A DNA stretch of 64,000 nt from Ascidiaceihabitans sp029251465. GTDB taxonomy: Bacteria; Pseudomonadota; Alphaproteobacteria; Rhodobacterales; Rhodobacteraceae. The stretch is taken from contig NZ_CP170633.1 in the NCBI RefSeq assembly GCF_042932805.1, positions 992,001 through 1,056,000 of the forward strand. The letters run 5' to 3'. A model generated the notes under the pieces. That model saw only the letters and a program-made list of their open reading frames with translations. It searched no databases and was not told the origin of the DNA. Below, piece after piece: positions 24,075-33,022 of this stretch (position 1 is its first letter; each line of letters opens with the position of its first letter). The translations under genes were made by a program, and so were the position numbers.

Positions 24075-25250
24075 TTAGCCGTTCAGGTGGCGTGCTGTCG
24101 CCATCGCGGATGACCACGCCCACTGGAAGTTGTATCCGCCCAGCCAACCCGTGACATCCACCGCTTCGCCGATGAAAAACAGCCCGTTTTGCGCTTTGCA
24201 TTCCATGGTTTTGGACGACAGCGCGTCTGTGTCGACACCGCCGAGCGTGACCTCGGCGGTGCGGTAACCTTCGGTGCCGCCGGGGGTCAGCGTCCAGTTT
24301 TGCAAATGCGTGATGATCTCGCCGAGGCGCGCATCAGATTGATCGGCGAGGTTGCCAGATAAATCGAGGTCTTTTGCTACAAAATCGATCAACCGAGAGG
24401 GCAGGTGGCGTGCCATTTCGGTCGTCAGGTTCTTGCGCCCTTGCGATTGGCGCTGGGTGCGCAGTTTTTCAAACAACGTGTTCTCGGGGTCGATGTTCAG
24501 CGTCACGGTTTGCCCCTCAACCCAATAGCTCGAGGCTTGGAGGATCGCAGGACCGGACAGGCCACGATGAGTGAACAAGATCGCCTCGTCGAAGGCGGTG
24601 TTTTGCGCGGTGACGCGGGCCGGCGTGGCCACACCCGCGAGGGGGACAAAGCGGTCTTCGGGAAAGGTGAACGGTACAAGTGCTGCGCGCGTGTCGGTCA
24701 GCGAAATGCCAAATTGGCGTGCAATATCATAGGCAAAGCCGGTCGCGCCCATCTTGGGGATGGATTTGCCACCGGTGGCGATCACAACATTGGTGGTCTC
24801 GATTTGGGCCTGACCGTTCGGGCCGGTCAAGGTTGCTTTGTATCCAGCGTCAGTTTTTTCCAAGCCGTGCACGGCCGTTTGCAAATGCACTTGCACGCCT
24901 GCTTTTTCCATCAGATCACGCAGCATTGCGACGATTTGCTTGGCGGACACATCGCAAAACAGCTGGCCCAAAGTTTTTTCGTGCCAGGCGATGTCGTAGC
25001 TGTCGATTAGATCAACAAAATCCCACTGGGTGTACCGCGCCAGCGCAGATTTTGCGAAATGCGGATTTTGGGACAGGAACGCATGCGGCGCGCAGTGCAT
25101 ATTGGTGAAGTTGCATCGACCGCCGCCGCTGATCCGGATTTTTTCGCCTGCGGATTTGGCGTGATCCACGATCAACACGCGCCCGCCGACGTGCGCGGCG
25201 CACATCATTCCTGCGGCTCCGGCCCCTATGATTAACGTATCAAATTGCAT
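24075..25250 (-). CDS. HI0933/BaiN-like FAD-dependent oxidoreductase
   Basis: Flavoprotein of 391 residues in the YhiN/HI0933/BaiN family. Start chosen at MQFDTLIIGAGAAGMM (ATG 25250), which begins with the FAD-binding GxGxxG. Other family motifs: KSAGEKIRISGGGRCNFTN, VVIATGGKSIPKMGATG, and GLFFIGEAVDVTGWLGGYN with the C-terminal FAD contact. Substrate unknown. It lies reversed inside the dcw cluster between murD and ftsW. Confidence 0.9.
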   Translation of the reverse strand: MQFDTLIIGAGAAGMMCAAHVGGRVLIVDHAKSAGEKIRISGGGRCNFTNMHCAPHAFLSQNPHFAKSALARYTQWDFVDLIDSYDIAWHEKTLGQLFCDVSAKQIVAMLRDLMEKAGVQVHLQTAVHGLEKTDAGYKATLTGPNGQAQIETTNVVIATGGKSIPKMGATGFAYDIARQFGISLTDTRAALVPFTFPEDRFVPLAGVATPARVTAQNTAFDEAILFTHRGLSGPAILQASSYWVEGQTVTLNIDPENTLFEKLRTQRQSQGRKNLTTEMARHLPSRLIDFVAKDLDLSGNLADQSDARLGEIITHLQNWTLTPGGTEGYRTAEVTLGGVDTDALSSKTMECKAQNGLFFIGEAVDVTGWLGGYNFQWAWSSAMATARHLNG

Positions 25251-25386
25251 GGGCTTCGCTTGCCTGAGGGATGCCGCGCCGTCAAGCAAGGGTTGCGATG
25301 GGGATCGGTTACACTGGGTGTCACTGCTGTTGATGATTTGAGTATTTTTGATCAGAACAAGCGATGCCGGATTTGGATCTGTCGTG

Positions 25387-25409
25387 GCGCAATCAGTGGT
25401 GGATTGCGC
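25387..25409. promoter_or_regulatory. Inverted repeat upstream of ftsW
   Basis: GCGCAATC (25387-25394) and GATTGCGC (25402-25409) are perfect 8-bp arms around 7 bases. The repeat ends 13 bases before the -10-like TATACT, where a repressor or activator could bind; a transcript hairpin is the alternative. Confidence 0.4.
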
Positions 25410-25422
25410 GGTTAAAACACGC

Positions 25423-25428
25423 TATACT
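25423..25428 (+). promoter_or_regulatory. Candidate -10 box for ftsW-murG-murC
   Basis: TATACT in the gap between the reversed flavoprotein gene and ftsW, 52 bases before the ATG. No good -35 at 17 bp. The forward genes from ftsW need a promoter here because the inverted gene separates them from murD. Confidence 0.35.
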
Positions 25429-25480
25429 TAGCCCTAGATCCCGAAAAGGGACGGTTTGAGGCAGTGTAAAGGCGTACCCC

Positions 25481-26650
25481 ATGACAGAGATGGTCTATGG
25501 TGCAGTTCAGGTTCAACGTGGTGAGCCTATTCTTCCTAAGTGGTGGCGAACAATAGACAAATGGGCGTTGTCCTGTGTGTTGATCCTGTTCGCTGTCGGT
25601 CTTTTGCTGGGGTTGGCATCGTCGCCCCCATTGGCCGCAAAGAACGGTTTCGAGCCGTTTCATTACGTGCAGCGCCAAGCGTTTTTTGGCTGTGTCGCGA
25701 TCATTGTTATGTTGCTGACGTCGATGATGTCACCGCTTTTGGTGCGCCGATTGGCGGTTCTTGGCTTTGTTTGCGCATTTGTCGCGCTGGCGATGCTGCC
25801 GTTCTTTGGCACCGATTTTGGCAAAGGCGCGGTGCGCTGGTATTCGCTGGGCTTTGCCTCACTGCAACCCTCTGAATTTTTAAAACCCGGTTTTGTGGTT
25901 GCTGCTGCGTGGATGATGGCGGCGAGCATGGAATTAAACGGCCCGCCTGGTCGCACATGGTCGTTTGCCTTGTGCATTTCGATCGTGCTGATGTTGGCGA
26001 TGCAGCCTGACTTTGGCCAAGCTTGCCTGGTTCTGTTTGGTTGGGGTGTCATGTATTTTGTGGCTGGCGCGCCGATGCTGCTGCTGGTTGGCATGGCCGG
26101 TTTGGTCGTTGTCGGCGGGATTGTCGCGTATTCCAGTTCTGAGCACTTTGCCCGTCGCATTGACGGTTTTCTATCCACGGATGTCGATCCGACCACGCAG
26201 TTGGGCTATGCGACCAATGCCATTCGCGAGGGTGGATTGTTCGGCGTTGGTGTCGGCGAGGGCCAAGTGAAATGGTCATTGCCTGATGCGCACACCGATT
26301 TCATTATTGCTGTCGCGGCCGAGGAATACGGGCTGATCATGGTTCTGGTCATCATCATGCTGTATGGTGGCGTGGTTGTGCGGTCTTTGCTGCGTTTGGT
26401 GCGTGAACGTGATCCGTTTATTCGTCTTGCCGGAACCGGCCTTGCCTGCATGTTTGGCGTTCAGGCGATGATCAACATGGGCGTGGCCGTGCGCCTGTTG
26501 CCAGCCAAGGGCATGACGCTGCCGTTTGTCAGTTATGGCGGCTCGTCCGTGATCGCATCGGGCATCGCGCTGGGGATGTTGTTGGCGTTTACGCGCACGC
26601 GTCCGCAGGGCGAAATCAGCGAGTTACTCAGCCGGGGACGCAACCGATGA
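25481..26650 (+). CDS. ftsW: Septal peptidoglycan glycosyltransferase FtsW
   Basis: SEDS-family polymerase that works with FtsI at the septum. 389 residues with about ten transmembrane helices. SEDS features: FGKGAVRWYSLGFASLQPSE, GVGVGEGQVKWSLPDAHTDFI with the functional Asp, and the end LLPAKGMTLPFVSYGGSSV. Overlaps murG by 4 bases. Confidence 0.97.
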   Translation: MTEMVYGAVQVQRGEPILPKWWRTIDKWALSCVLILFAVGLLLGLASSPPLAAKNGFEPFHYVQRQAFFGCVAIIVMLLTSMMSPLLVRRLAVLGFVCAFVALAMLPFFGTDFGKGAVRWYSLGFASLQPSEFLKPGFVVAAAWMMAASMELNGPPGRTWSFALCISIVLMLAMQPDFGQACLVLFGWGVMYFVAGAPMLLLVGMAGLVVVGGIVAYSSSEHFARRIDGFLSTDVDPTTQLGYATNAIREGGLFGVGVGEGQVKWSLPDAHTDFIIAVAAEEYGLIMVLVIIMLYGGVVVRSLLRLVRERDPFIRLAGTGLACMFGVQAMINMGVAVRLLPAKGMTLPFVSYGGSSVIASGIALGMLLAFTRTRPQGEISELLSRGRNR

Positions 26651-27753
26651 AAGCACCACTTTTGATGATCGCAGCCGGCGGTACGGGCGGGCACATGTTC
26701 CCGGCCCAAGCCTTGGCCGAGGCGATGTTGAAAAAAGGTTGGCGGGTCAAGCTGAGCACGGATGCACGCGGCGCGCGCTACACAGGCGGCTTTCCTCACA
26801 CCACCGAGATTGAACAGATCAGCAGCGCCACCTTTGCGCGGGGCGGGTTGATTGCCAAAGGGCTGGTGCCGTTTCGCATTGCGTCGGGCGTGCTGGGTGC
26901 TGCGTTCAAAATGATGCGTGACAAGCCCGACGTTGTTGTCGGTTTTGGCGGCTACCCGAGCATTCCTGCCATGGCTGCGGCCACATTGCTGCGCCGTCCG
27001 CGGATGATCCACGAACAAAACGGCGTGCTCGGCCGGGTGAACCAACTGTTCGCCAAACGGGTCGATCAGATCGCCTGTGGCACGTGGCCTACAGAGTTGC
27101 CTGAAGGCATCGAAGGCATTCACACCGGCAATCCCGTGCGTGGCACGGTTCTGGAACGGGCGGGCGCTGGCTACATTCAACCGGGCGATTACCCGATGGA
27201 ATTGCTGGTCATCGGTGGCAGTCAGGGTGCACGCATTCTGTCTGACATCGTGCCACCGGCCATTGCGCAATTGCCGATGGACATGCTCGCCAACATCCGC
27301 GTCAGCCATCAGGCGCGCGGCGAAGACGAAGACCGTGTGCGCGATTATTACGCTGAAAACGGGATTGATGCCGATGTGCAGCCGTTTTTCCACGATGTTC
27401 CGCGCCGCATGAGCGAGGCGCAATTGGTGATCTCACGCTCTGGTGCGTCATCTGTTGCCGATATTTCTGTGATCGGGCGCCCGTCGATCCTGATCCCGTT
27501 TGCTGCGGCAACCGGCGATCACCAAACCGCCAACGCGCGCGGGCTAACAGACGCGGGTGCCGCGATCCTGATCCCAGAGGCCGCACTGAACATTGATGCC
27601 TTAAGCGAGCAAATCCAAACCGTGCTCAGCACGCCGGAGGCAGCAGGCAAAATGTCGCGCGCAGCCCTAAGCACAGGCAAGCCGGAAGCAACCCAGACAT
27701 TGGTCGAGATGGTCGAAGCCCTCGCCAACACAACACAAGGATCAAGCACATGA
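26647..27753 (+). CDS. murG: Lipid II synthase MurG
   Basis: Peripheral membrane GT28-family transferase adding GlcNAc to lipid I. 368 residues. N-terminal glycine-rich GGTGGHMFPAQALAEAM, VVGFGGYPSIPAMAAA, HEQNGVLGRVN, and the C-terminal UDP-GlcNAc site LVIGGSQGARILSD and SRSGASSVADISVIGRPSI. Overlaps both ftsW and murC by 4 bases. Confidence 0.97.
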   Translation: MKAPLLMIAAGGTGGHMFPAQALAEAMLKKGWRVKLSTDARGARYTGGFPHTTEIEQISSATFARGGLIAKGLVPFRIASGVLGAAFKMMRDKPDVVVGFGGYPSIPAMAAATLLRRPRMIHEQNGVLGRVNQLFAKRVDQIACGTWPTELPEGIEGIHTGNPVRGTVLERAGAGYIQPGDYPMELLVIGGSQGARILSDIVPPAIAQLPMDMLANIRVSHQARGEDEDRVRDYYAENGIDADVQPFFHDVPRRMSEAQLVISRSGASSVADISVIGRPSILIPFAAATGDHQTANARGLTDAGAAILIPEAALNIDALSEQIQTVLSTPEAAGKMSRAALSTGKPEATQTLVEMVEALANTTQGSST

Positions 27754-29156
27754 ACGCTGCCACCAAACTGCCCGGCGACGTTGGCCCGATCCATTTTGTT
27801 GGCATTGGCGGCATCGGCATGTCCGGCATCGCCGAAGTGTTGTTGAACCACGGCTATGTGGTGCAGGGATCTGACCTTAAGACCTCAAAAATCACCGACC
27901 GTCTGCACGAATTGGGTGGCCTGATCTTTGAGGGACAGCGCGCCGAAAACATTGCGGACGCCGAGGTCGTGGTGATTTCTTCGGCCATCAAACCCGGCAA
28001 TCCTGAATTGGACGCCGCCCGTGCGCGCGGCCTGCCGATTGTGCGCCGCGCAGAAATGCTGGCCGAGTTGATGCGCCTGAAATCCAACATCGCAGTTGCG
28101 GGCACGCATGGCAAAACCACCACCACCACGATGATGGCGGAACTGATGGTTGCCGGCAATTTTGACCCGACCGTTGTGAACGGCGGCATCATCCACGCCT
28201 ACGGGTCCAACGCGCGCATGGGGCAGGGCGAATGGATGGTCGTCGAGGCAGATGAAAGCGACGGCACCTTCAACCGCCTGCCTGCAACAATCGCGATCGT
28301 GACCAACATTGACCCCGAACACATGGAACATTGGGGCACGGAGGCGGCGCTGCATCAAGGGTTCCTTGATTTTGTGTCCAACATTCCGTTTTACGGTGTG
28401 GCCGTGTGCTGCACCGATGATCCCGACGTGCAAAGCCTTGTGGGCAAGATCACCGACCGCCGCGTCGTGACCTACGGATTTAACGCGCAGGCTGACGTGC
28501 GGGCGCTGAACCTGCACTACGTTGGTGGCGTGGCAAAGTTCGATATTGCGCTGCAATCCGAAGATATGGTGATCGAAGGCTGCTCCTTGCCCATGCCGGG
28601 TGATCACAACGTTTCGAACGCCTTGTCGGCTGTCGCAGTGGCGCGGCATCTCGGCATGAAGGCTAGTGAAATTCGCGATGCTTTGGCGGCTTTCGGGGGT
28701 GTCAATCGCCGCTTTACCAAAGTTGGTGAAATCGACGGAGTCACAATCATTGATGATTACGGACACCACCCTGTGGAAATCGCGGCGGTGCTAAAGGCCG
28801 CGCGCCAAGCCAGCGAAGGCCGCGTGATTGCCGTCCACCAACCACACCGCTTTACAAGGTTGTCGCACCATTTTGAGGAATTCTGCGCCTGTTTTAACGA
28901 CGCAGACGTTGTCGGCATTGCAGATGTTTATGCTGCGGGCGAAGACCCTATCGAGGGGGCCTCGCGCGATGATCTGATCGCAGGCCTGATCCGTCACGGT
29001 CACCGCCACGCGCGCGCTGTGAACGACGAGGCCGACCTAGAACGCCTTGTGCGCGAACAGGCACGCCCGGGTGACATGGTGGTCTGTCTCGGGGCGGGGA
29101 CAATTTCAACTTGGGCCAACGGGTTACCGGATCGATTGATGAAGGGGGCGGCTTAG
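27750..29156 (+). CDS. murC: UDP-MurNAc:L-alanine ligase MurC
   Basis: First Mur ligase, joining L-Ala to UDP-MurNAc. 468 residues. N-terminal VGIGGIGMSGIAEVLLNHG, P-loop VAGTHGKTTTTTMMAELM near 113, DESDGTF, DDYGHHPVEI in the C-terminal domain, and LGAGTISTWANGLP at the end. Followed 2 bases later by a run of tiny membrane-protein genes. Confidence 0.97.
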   Translation: MNAATKLPGDVGPIHFVGIGGIGMSGIAEVLLNHGYVVQGSDLKTSKITDRLHELGGLIFEGQRAENIADAEVVVISSAIKPGNPELDAARARGLPIVRRAEMLAELMRLKSNIAVAGTHGKTTTTTMMAELMVAGNFDPTVVNGGIIHAYGSNARMGQGEWMVVEADESDGTFNRLPATIAIVTNIDPEHMEHWGTEAALHQGFLDFVSNIPFYGVAVCCTDDPDVQSLVGKITDRRVVTYGFNAQADVRALNLHYVGGVAKFDIALQSEDMVIEGCSLPMPGDHNVSNALSAVAVARHLGMKASEIRDALAAFGGVNRRFTKVGEIDGVTIIDDYGHHPVEIAAVLKAARQASEGRVIAVHQPHRFTRLSHHFEEFCACFNDADVVGIADVYAAGEDPIEGASRDDLIAGLIRHGHRHARAVNDEADLERLVREQARPGDMVVCLGAGTISTWANGLPDRLMKGAA

Positions 29157-29158
29157 CT

Positions 29159-29440
29159 ATGATGCTCGCAACTGTTCTTGTTATTGCAGCGCTGTTTTGC
29201 GTTGTAACATTGCGGGTCGGACCGCGGCGAACTGCCAAACTTTGGCTCGTATGTACGGCTATTCTAGCAGTCCTTTTTTTGGCGATGGTTCTGACATCGT
29301 CTAGCGGAACCAATGGCTTTATGACGTCTTTGGACGCGTATGTTTTGTCGTTGATCGTGCTGATGACGGGAACGTCTTTGGCAGGGCTTTTGATGGGCTG
29401 GACCATTCGCCGCCTGACGGGCAAAGAGATCGCGCAGTGA
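29159..29440 (+). CDS. Small membrane protein between murC and murB
   Basis: 93 residues with three likely membrane helices (LATVLVIAALFCVVTL, LWLVCTAILAVLFLAMVL, YVLSLIVLMTGTSLAGLLMGW). GAAGGGGGCGG precedes ATG 29159. It overlaps the next gene by 4 bases. Family not recognised; location suggests a cell-wall or division link, unproven. Confidence 0.65.
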   Translation: MMLATVLVIAALFCVVTLRVGPRRTAKLWLVCTAILAVLFLAMVLTSSSGTNGFMTSLDAYVLSLIVLMTGTSLAGLLMGWTIRRLTGKEIAQ

Positions 29441-29688
29441 CACTTTTGTGGCTCTGCATTGCATGGGTTTTTGCCAGCGTGGGCTGTGCGATGCTGCCGA
29501 TGCGACGTCAATATGTGCCAGGGATCGCGTTGCTTGTCGCGGCCCCGATTTTGATCGTTATGATTGGTATTCAAGTTAGCCCGTGGCTGGCCATTGCGGC
29601 CGTGTTCGCGTTTCTATCGATGTTCCGCAATCCGCTGCGCTATATTTGGGCGCGCTTGCGGGGACAAAATCCGGAGATTCCGAAATGA
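29437..29688 (+). CDS. DUF2484-type small membrane protein, copy 1
   Basis: 83 residues, two or three membrane helices. It aligns end to end with the next gene (LCIAWVFASVGCAMLP here against ACIWALIANLLAMTP there; FRNPLRYIWARLRG against LRWPVVYLGRWIKR), so the two are tandem paralogues of the DUF2484 type found near murB in Rhodobacteraceae. Function unknown. Confidence 0.7.
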   Translation: MTLLWLCIAWVFASVGCAMLPMRRQYVPGIALLVAAPILIVMIGIQVSPWLAIAAVFAFLSMFRNPLRYIWARLRGQNPEIPK

Positions 29689-29942
29689 GCCTGTCTTTGA
29701 TCCTTGCTTGCATCTGGGCGTTGATTGCCAACCTTTTGGCCATGACCCCCAGCCGCGATTACCACTGGCGCAACGCCTATATTCTGATCGGCATCGGCAT
29801 CCCGATCCTTGGCTTTGTTACGTGGCAAAACGGTCCGGGCGCCGGTCTGTTTGTCATGGTCGCCGCGATGAGCGTGCTGCGCTGGCCCGTCGTTTACCTT
29901 GGCCGCTGGATCAAACGCTCAGCACGAAGAACCCAAGAATGA
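29685..29942 (+). CDS. DUF2484 small membrane protein, copy 2
   Basis: 85 residues starting MSLSLILACIWALIANLLAM, with YHWRNAYILIGIGIPILGFV and a C-terminal basic patch WIKRSARR. The ATG overlaps the stop of copy 1 (ATGA). The sequence is a clear DUF2484 member; role unknown, genetic setting within wall synthesis genes. Confidence 0.75.
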   Translation: MSLSLILACIWALIANLLAMTPSRDYHWRNAYILIGIGIPILGFVTWQNGPGAGLFVMVAAMSVLRWPVVYLGRWIKRSARRTQE

Positions 29943-30205
29943 GCGCGCTAGTCTTTGTCTCGCCGCTGGCTGTCATTGCGATGGTCTGCCTGTGGTTGGG
30001 GTTCAAAGGTCGGATCTGGTTGTTCGTGGCTTGGGCTGCATTCTGGGTGGCCGCGACGGTTTTGATTGCGGTGTATTTCTTTGCGAGCGCGTCGCCTACG
30101 CAAGTGATTGTGATCTTGGGCGGTGGCATGTTGCTGTTCCAGATTTCGGTCTTTGCGGCCGGTTTTTTGGGCAAACGCGCGCGCGAATGGAAAGTTGAAG
30201 AATGA
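29939..30205 (+). CDS. Small three-helix membrane protein upstream of murB
   Basis: 88 residues: MSALVFVSPLAVIAMVCLW, then LFVAWAAFWVAATVLIAVYFF and ILGGGMLLFQISVFAAGFL, ending in a charged tail KRAREWKVEE. Overlaps its neighbours by 4 bases on both sides, so it is translated within the murC-murB run. No family recognised. Confidence 0.65.
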   Translation: MSALVFVSPLAVIAMVCLWLGFKGRIWLFVAWAAFWVAATVLIAVYFFASASPTQVIVILGGGMLLFQISVFAAGFLGKRAREWKVEE

Positions 30206-31119
30206 CAGACCTGCCAACGGTGCGCGGACGGCTGACGCCGCAACGGGATTTGTCTGACCTCACGTGGTTGCGCGTTGGCGGCCCTGCGGACTATCTGTTT
30301 CAACCCGCGGACATCGACGATCTGGCCGATTTCCTCAAGGCGCTGGACACAGATGTGCAGGTGTTTCCCATGGGCGTCGGCAGCAACCTGATCGTGCGTG
30401 ATGGCGGCTTGCGGGCCGTGGTCGTGCGCATGGGGCGTGGGTTTAACGGTATCGAAATCGACGGCAATCGGGTCACGGCAGGTGTCGCGGCCCTAGACAG
30501 CCACGTGGCGCGCAAGGCGGCGGATGCTGGTGTCGACCTGACATTTTTGCGCACAATTCCCGGCAGCATTGGCGGTGCGGTGCGCATGAACGCAGGCTGT
30601 TACGGCAGCTACACGGCAGACGTGTTTGTGCAGGCGACAGCGGTTTTGCGCTCTGGTGAAATCGTAAAGCTGAGCGCGGATGATCTGCAATTCCATTACC
30701 GCCAAACCGAGCTGCCAGAGGGGGCGGTGATCACCAGTGCGATCCTGCAAGGACCATCCGGTGAGCCTGCCGAACTCCACCAGCGCATGACCGATCAACT
30801 GGCCAAGCGTGACCAGTCGCAACCCACCAAAGACCGCAGCGCTGGCAGTACGTTCCGCAATCCGGCGGGATTTAGCTCAACCGGAAAAGCCGATGATGTG
30901 CACGACCTGAAGGCATGGAAAGTCATCGATGATGCAGGCATGCGTGGCGCGCGCCGTGGTGGCGCACAAATGAGCGAGATGCATTCCAACTTTTTGATCA
31001 ACACAGGGGGCGCAACCGCCGCCGATCTGGAAGGATTGGGCGAAGACGTGCGAAAAAAGGTTTACGATTCCAGTGGTATTACGCTAGAATGGGAAATTAT
31101 GCGGGTCGGTGATCCTTAG
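30202..31119 (+). CDS. murB: UDP-N-acetylenolpyruvoylglucosamine reductase MurB
   Basis: FAD/NADPH enzyme making UDP-MurNAc. 305 residues. FAD-binding motifs PMGVGSNLIVRDGGL and GSIGGAVRMNAGCYGSY; catalytic Ser in the segment DRSAGSTFRNPAGF, and C-terminal EMHSNFLINTGGATAADLE. Type II length without the extra loop. Overlaps the preceding small gene by 4 bases. Confidence 0.97.
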   Translation: MTDLPTVRGRLTPQRDLSDLTWLRVGGPADYLFQPADIDDLADFLKALDTDVQVFPMGVGSNLIVRDGGLRAVVVRMGRGFNGIEIDGNRVTAGVAALDSHVARKAADAGVDLTFLRTIPGSIGGAVRMNAGCYGSYTADVFVQATAVLRSGEIVKLSADDLQFHYRQTELPEGAVITSAILQGPSGEPAELHQRMTDQLAKRDQSQPTKDRSAGSTFRNPAGFSSTGKADDVHDLKAWKVIDDAGMRGARRGGAQMSEMHSNFLINTGGATAADLEGLGEDVRKKVYDSSGITLEWEIMRVGDP

Positions 31120-31179
31120 GGTCGCAATACGGGTATAGACCTGCATTTCAAAACGCCGAAAATCGGCACATAAAAATAA

Positions 31180-31198
31180 GACCTCGCTAAAAGAGGTC
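31180..31198. promoter_or_regulatory. Hairpin in the murB-ddl gap
   Basis: GACCTC (31180-31185) and GAGGTC (31193-31198) flank GCTAAAA just upstream of the ddl start. No T-run follows on the plus strand, so it is not a normal forward terminator; on the minus strand it is followed by TTATTTTTATG. Confidence 0.4.
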
Positions 31199-31217
31199 GG
31201 GACATAGAGGCACTCTG

Positions 31218-32138
31218 GTGGGTCAGTCGAGCATGACACCCCGAACAGTGGCGGTATTATTGGGTGGCCCTTCGGCTGAACGCGAAGTGTCATTGGATAC
31301 AGGACACGCATGCGCCGCCGCATTGCGGGAGACAGGATTTGAAGTGATCGAGGTCGATGCAGGCCCCGATCTTTCTGCGGTTTTAAGCAACCTTAAACCG
31401 GACGCGGTTCTCAATTGCCTGCATGGGCGTTGGGGCGAAGACGGCTGCGTGCAAGGCATCCTTGAATGGCTCGGTATTCCCTATTCACATTCCGGTGTTT
31501 TGGCCTCGGCTTTGGCGATGGACAAGCAACGCTCCAAAGACGTGTTCCGTCAGGCTGGATTGCCGGTCGTGGACAGCATCATTGCGCGCGCTGATGACGT
31601 GCGTGCGCGTCACGTGATGGCACCACCTTATGTGGTGAAGCCAAACAACGAAGGATCCTCGGTCGGGGTCTACCTTGTTGAAAAAGACAACAACGGACCG
31701 CCGCAACTGGACGATGATATGCCGACCGAAGTTATGGTCGAAACATACGCTCCGGGCCGCGAATTAACCACGACCGTGATGGGCGACCGTGCCCTGACAG
31801 TAACCGATATTTTGACGACAGGCTGGTATGATTATGACGCCAAATACAAAGAAGGTGGCTCAAGCCACATTGTCCCTGCGGATGTCCCTTCCGACATTTT
31901 CGATCTGTGCATGGACTACGCCTTGCGCGCCCATGCAGCCCTTGGATGTCGTGGTGTCAGCCGCACCGATTTCCGCTGGGACGAAAGCCGGGGCGTCGAC
32001 GGCCTGATCCTACTTGAAACCAACACACAACCCGGCATGACCGCCACATCGCTCAGCCCGGAACAGGCGCAAGCCGTGGGCATTTCGTTCGAAAAACTCT
32101 GCGCCTGGATGGTGGAGGACGCGTCATGTCCCCGCTGA
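31218..32138 (+). CDS. ddl: D-alanine:D-alanine ligase Ddl
   Basis: ATP-grasp ligase making D-Ala-D-Ala for MurF. 306 residues from GTG 31218, which has AGAGG seven bases upstream; ATG 31233 is an alternative without a ribosome site. Motifs: LLGGPSAEREVSLDTGHA, LHGRWGEDGCVQGILE, PYSHSGVLASALAMDK, VKPNNEGSSVGVYLV and LLETNTQPGMTATSLSPEQA. Overlaps ftsQ by 13 bases. Confidence 0.96.
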   Translation: MGQSSMTPRTVAVLLGGPSAEREVSLDTGHACAAALRETGFEVIEVDAGPDLSAVLSNLKPDAVLNCLHGRWGEDGCVQGILEWLGIPYSHSGVLASALAMDKQRSKDVFRQAGLPVVDSIIARADDVRARHVMAPPYVVKPNNEGSSVGVYLVEKDNNGPPQLDDDMPTEVMVETYAPGRELTTTVMGDRALTVTDILTTGWYDYDAKYKEGGSSHIVPADVPSDIFDLCMDYALRAHAALGCRGVSRTDFRWDESRGVDGLILLETNTQPGMTATSLSPEQAQAVGISFEKLCAWMVEDASCPR

Positions 32139-33019
32139 GCGCACCCAAAATGATCCGTCGCACCCCCAAGGCTGATCCGGCACCGTCGCGTTGGGCGTGG
32201 CGCTTGCAGCGTTTGATGCTGACGCCGATGTTTCGGTTGACCTTGCGTGCAGGTCTGCCATTCGCGCTGACGTTGGCCGCTGGCACTTACTATTTTACCA
32301 ACCCTGACCGTCAGGCCGCAATCCGCGATTCCGTCGCCGAGGCCCGCGCCAGCATTCAAGAGCGTCCCGAATTCATGGTCGGTCTGATGGCGATTGATGG
32401 CGCTGACACCGAACTCTCTGAAGATATCCGCGCCAATCTGCCAATCGATTTTCCGGTCAGCTCGTTTGATCTGGACCTTGAGGAGATGCGCAAGATCATC
32501 ACCGACTTGCCGCCCGTGGCCCAAGCGTCTTTGCGCATTCGTCCCGGCGGCGTGCTGCAAATCGACGTGACGCCGCGTGTTCCTGTCGCCGTTTGGCGCA
32601 CAGACGGCGGGCTGTCGCTGGTCGATGCATCCGGCGCGCATGTCGAAATGTTGCCGTTCCGTGTGGAACGTCCTGACCTGCCGCTGATTGCGGGCGCGGG
32701 GGCCAACAAACATGTGGGCGAAGCGCTTGATCTGATCCGCACAGCCCAGCCTTTGGGCGCGCGTTTGCGCGGTGTTGTGCGCATGGGCGAGCGGCGCTGG
32801 GATATCGTTTTGGACCGAGATCAACGCATCCTGCTGCCAGAGTTTGGCGGCGTATCCGCGCTGGAACACGTGATCGCTCTTGAGGGGGCCCAAGAGGTTC
32901 TAAGCCGCGATGTGGCCGTGGTGGACATGCGCCTTAGCGGTCGCCCGACAGTAAAAATGAATAACGACGCCACCACCGAATGGTGGCGCATCCGGCAGCT
33001 TTCCGAGAGTGGACAATAA
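32126..33019 (+). CDS. ftsQ: Cell division protein FtsQ
   Basis: Bitopic divisome protein linking early and late division proteins. 297 residues: cytoplasmic tail rich in basic residues, transmembrane segment near 40-54 (AGLPFALTLAAGTYYF), POTRA domain (FPVSSFDLDLEEMRKIITDL... with VTPRVPVAVWRTDG) and FtsQ beta domain with LPLIAGAGANKHV. Overlapping ddl and abutting ftsA matches the alphaproteobacterial order. Confidence 0.95.
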   Translation: MSPLSAPKMIRRTPKADPAPSRWAWRLQRLMLTPMFRLTLRAGLPFALTLAAGTYYFTNPDRQAAIRDSVAEARASIQERPEFMVGLMAIDGADTELSEDIRANLPIDFPVSSFDLDLEEMRKIITDLPPVAQASLRIRPGGVLQIDVTPRVPVAVWRTDGGLSLVDASGAHVEMLPFRVERPDLPLIAGAGANKHVGEALDLIRTAQPLGARLRGVVRMGERRWDIVLDRDQRILLPEFGGVSALEHVIALEGAQEVLSRDVAVVDMRLSGRPTVKMNNDATTEWWRIRQLSESGQ

Positions 33020-33022
33020 GTG

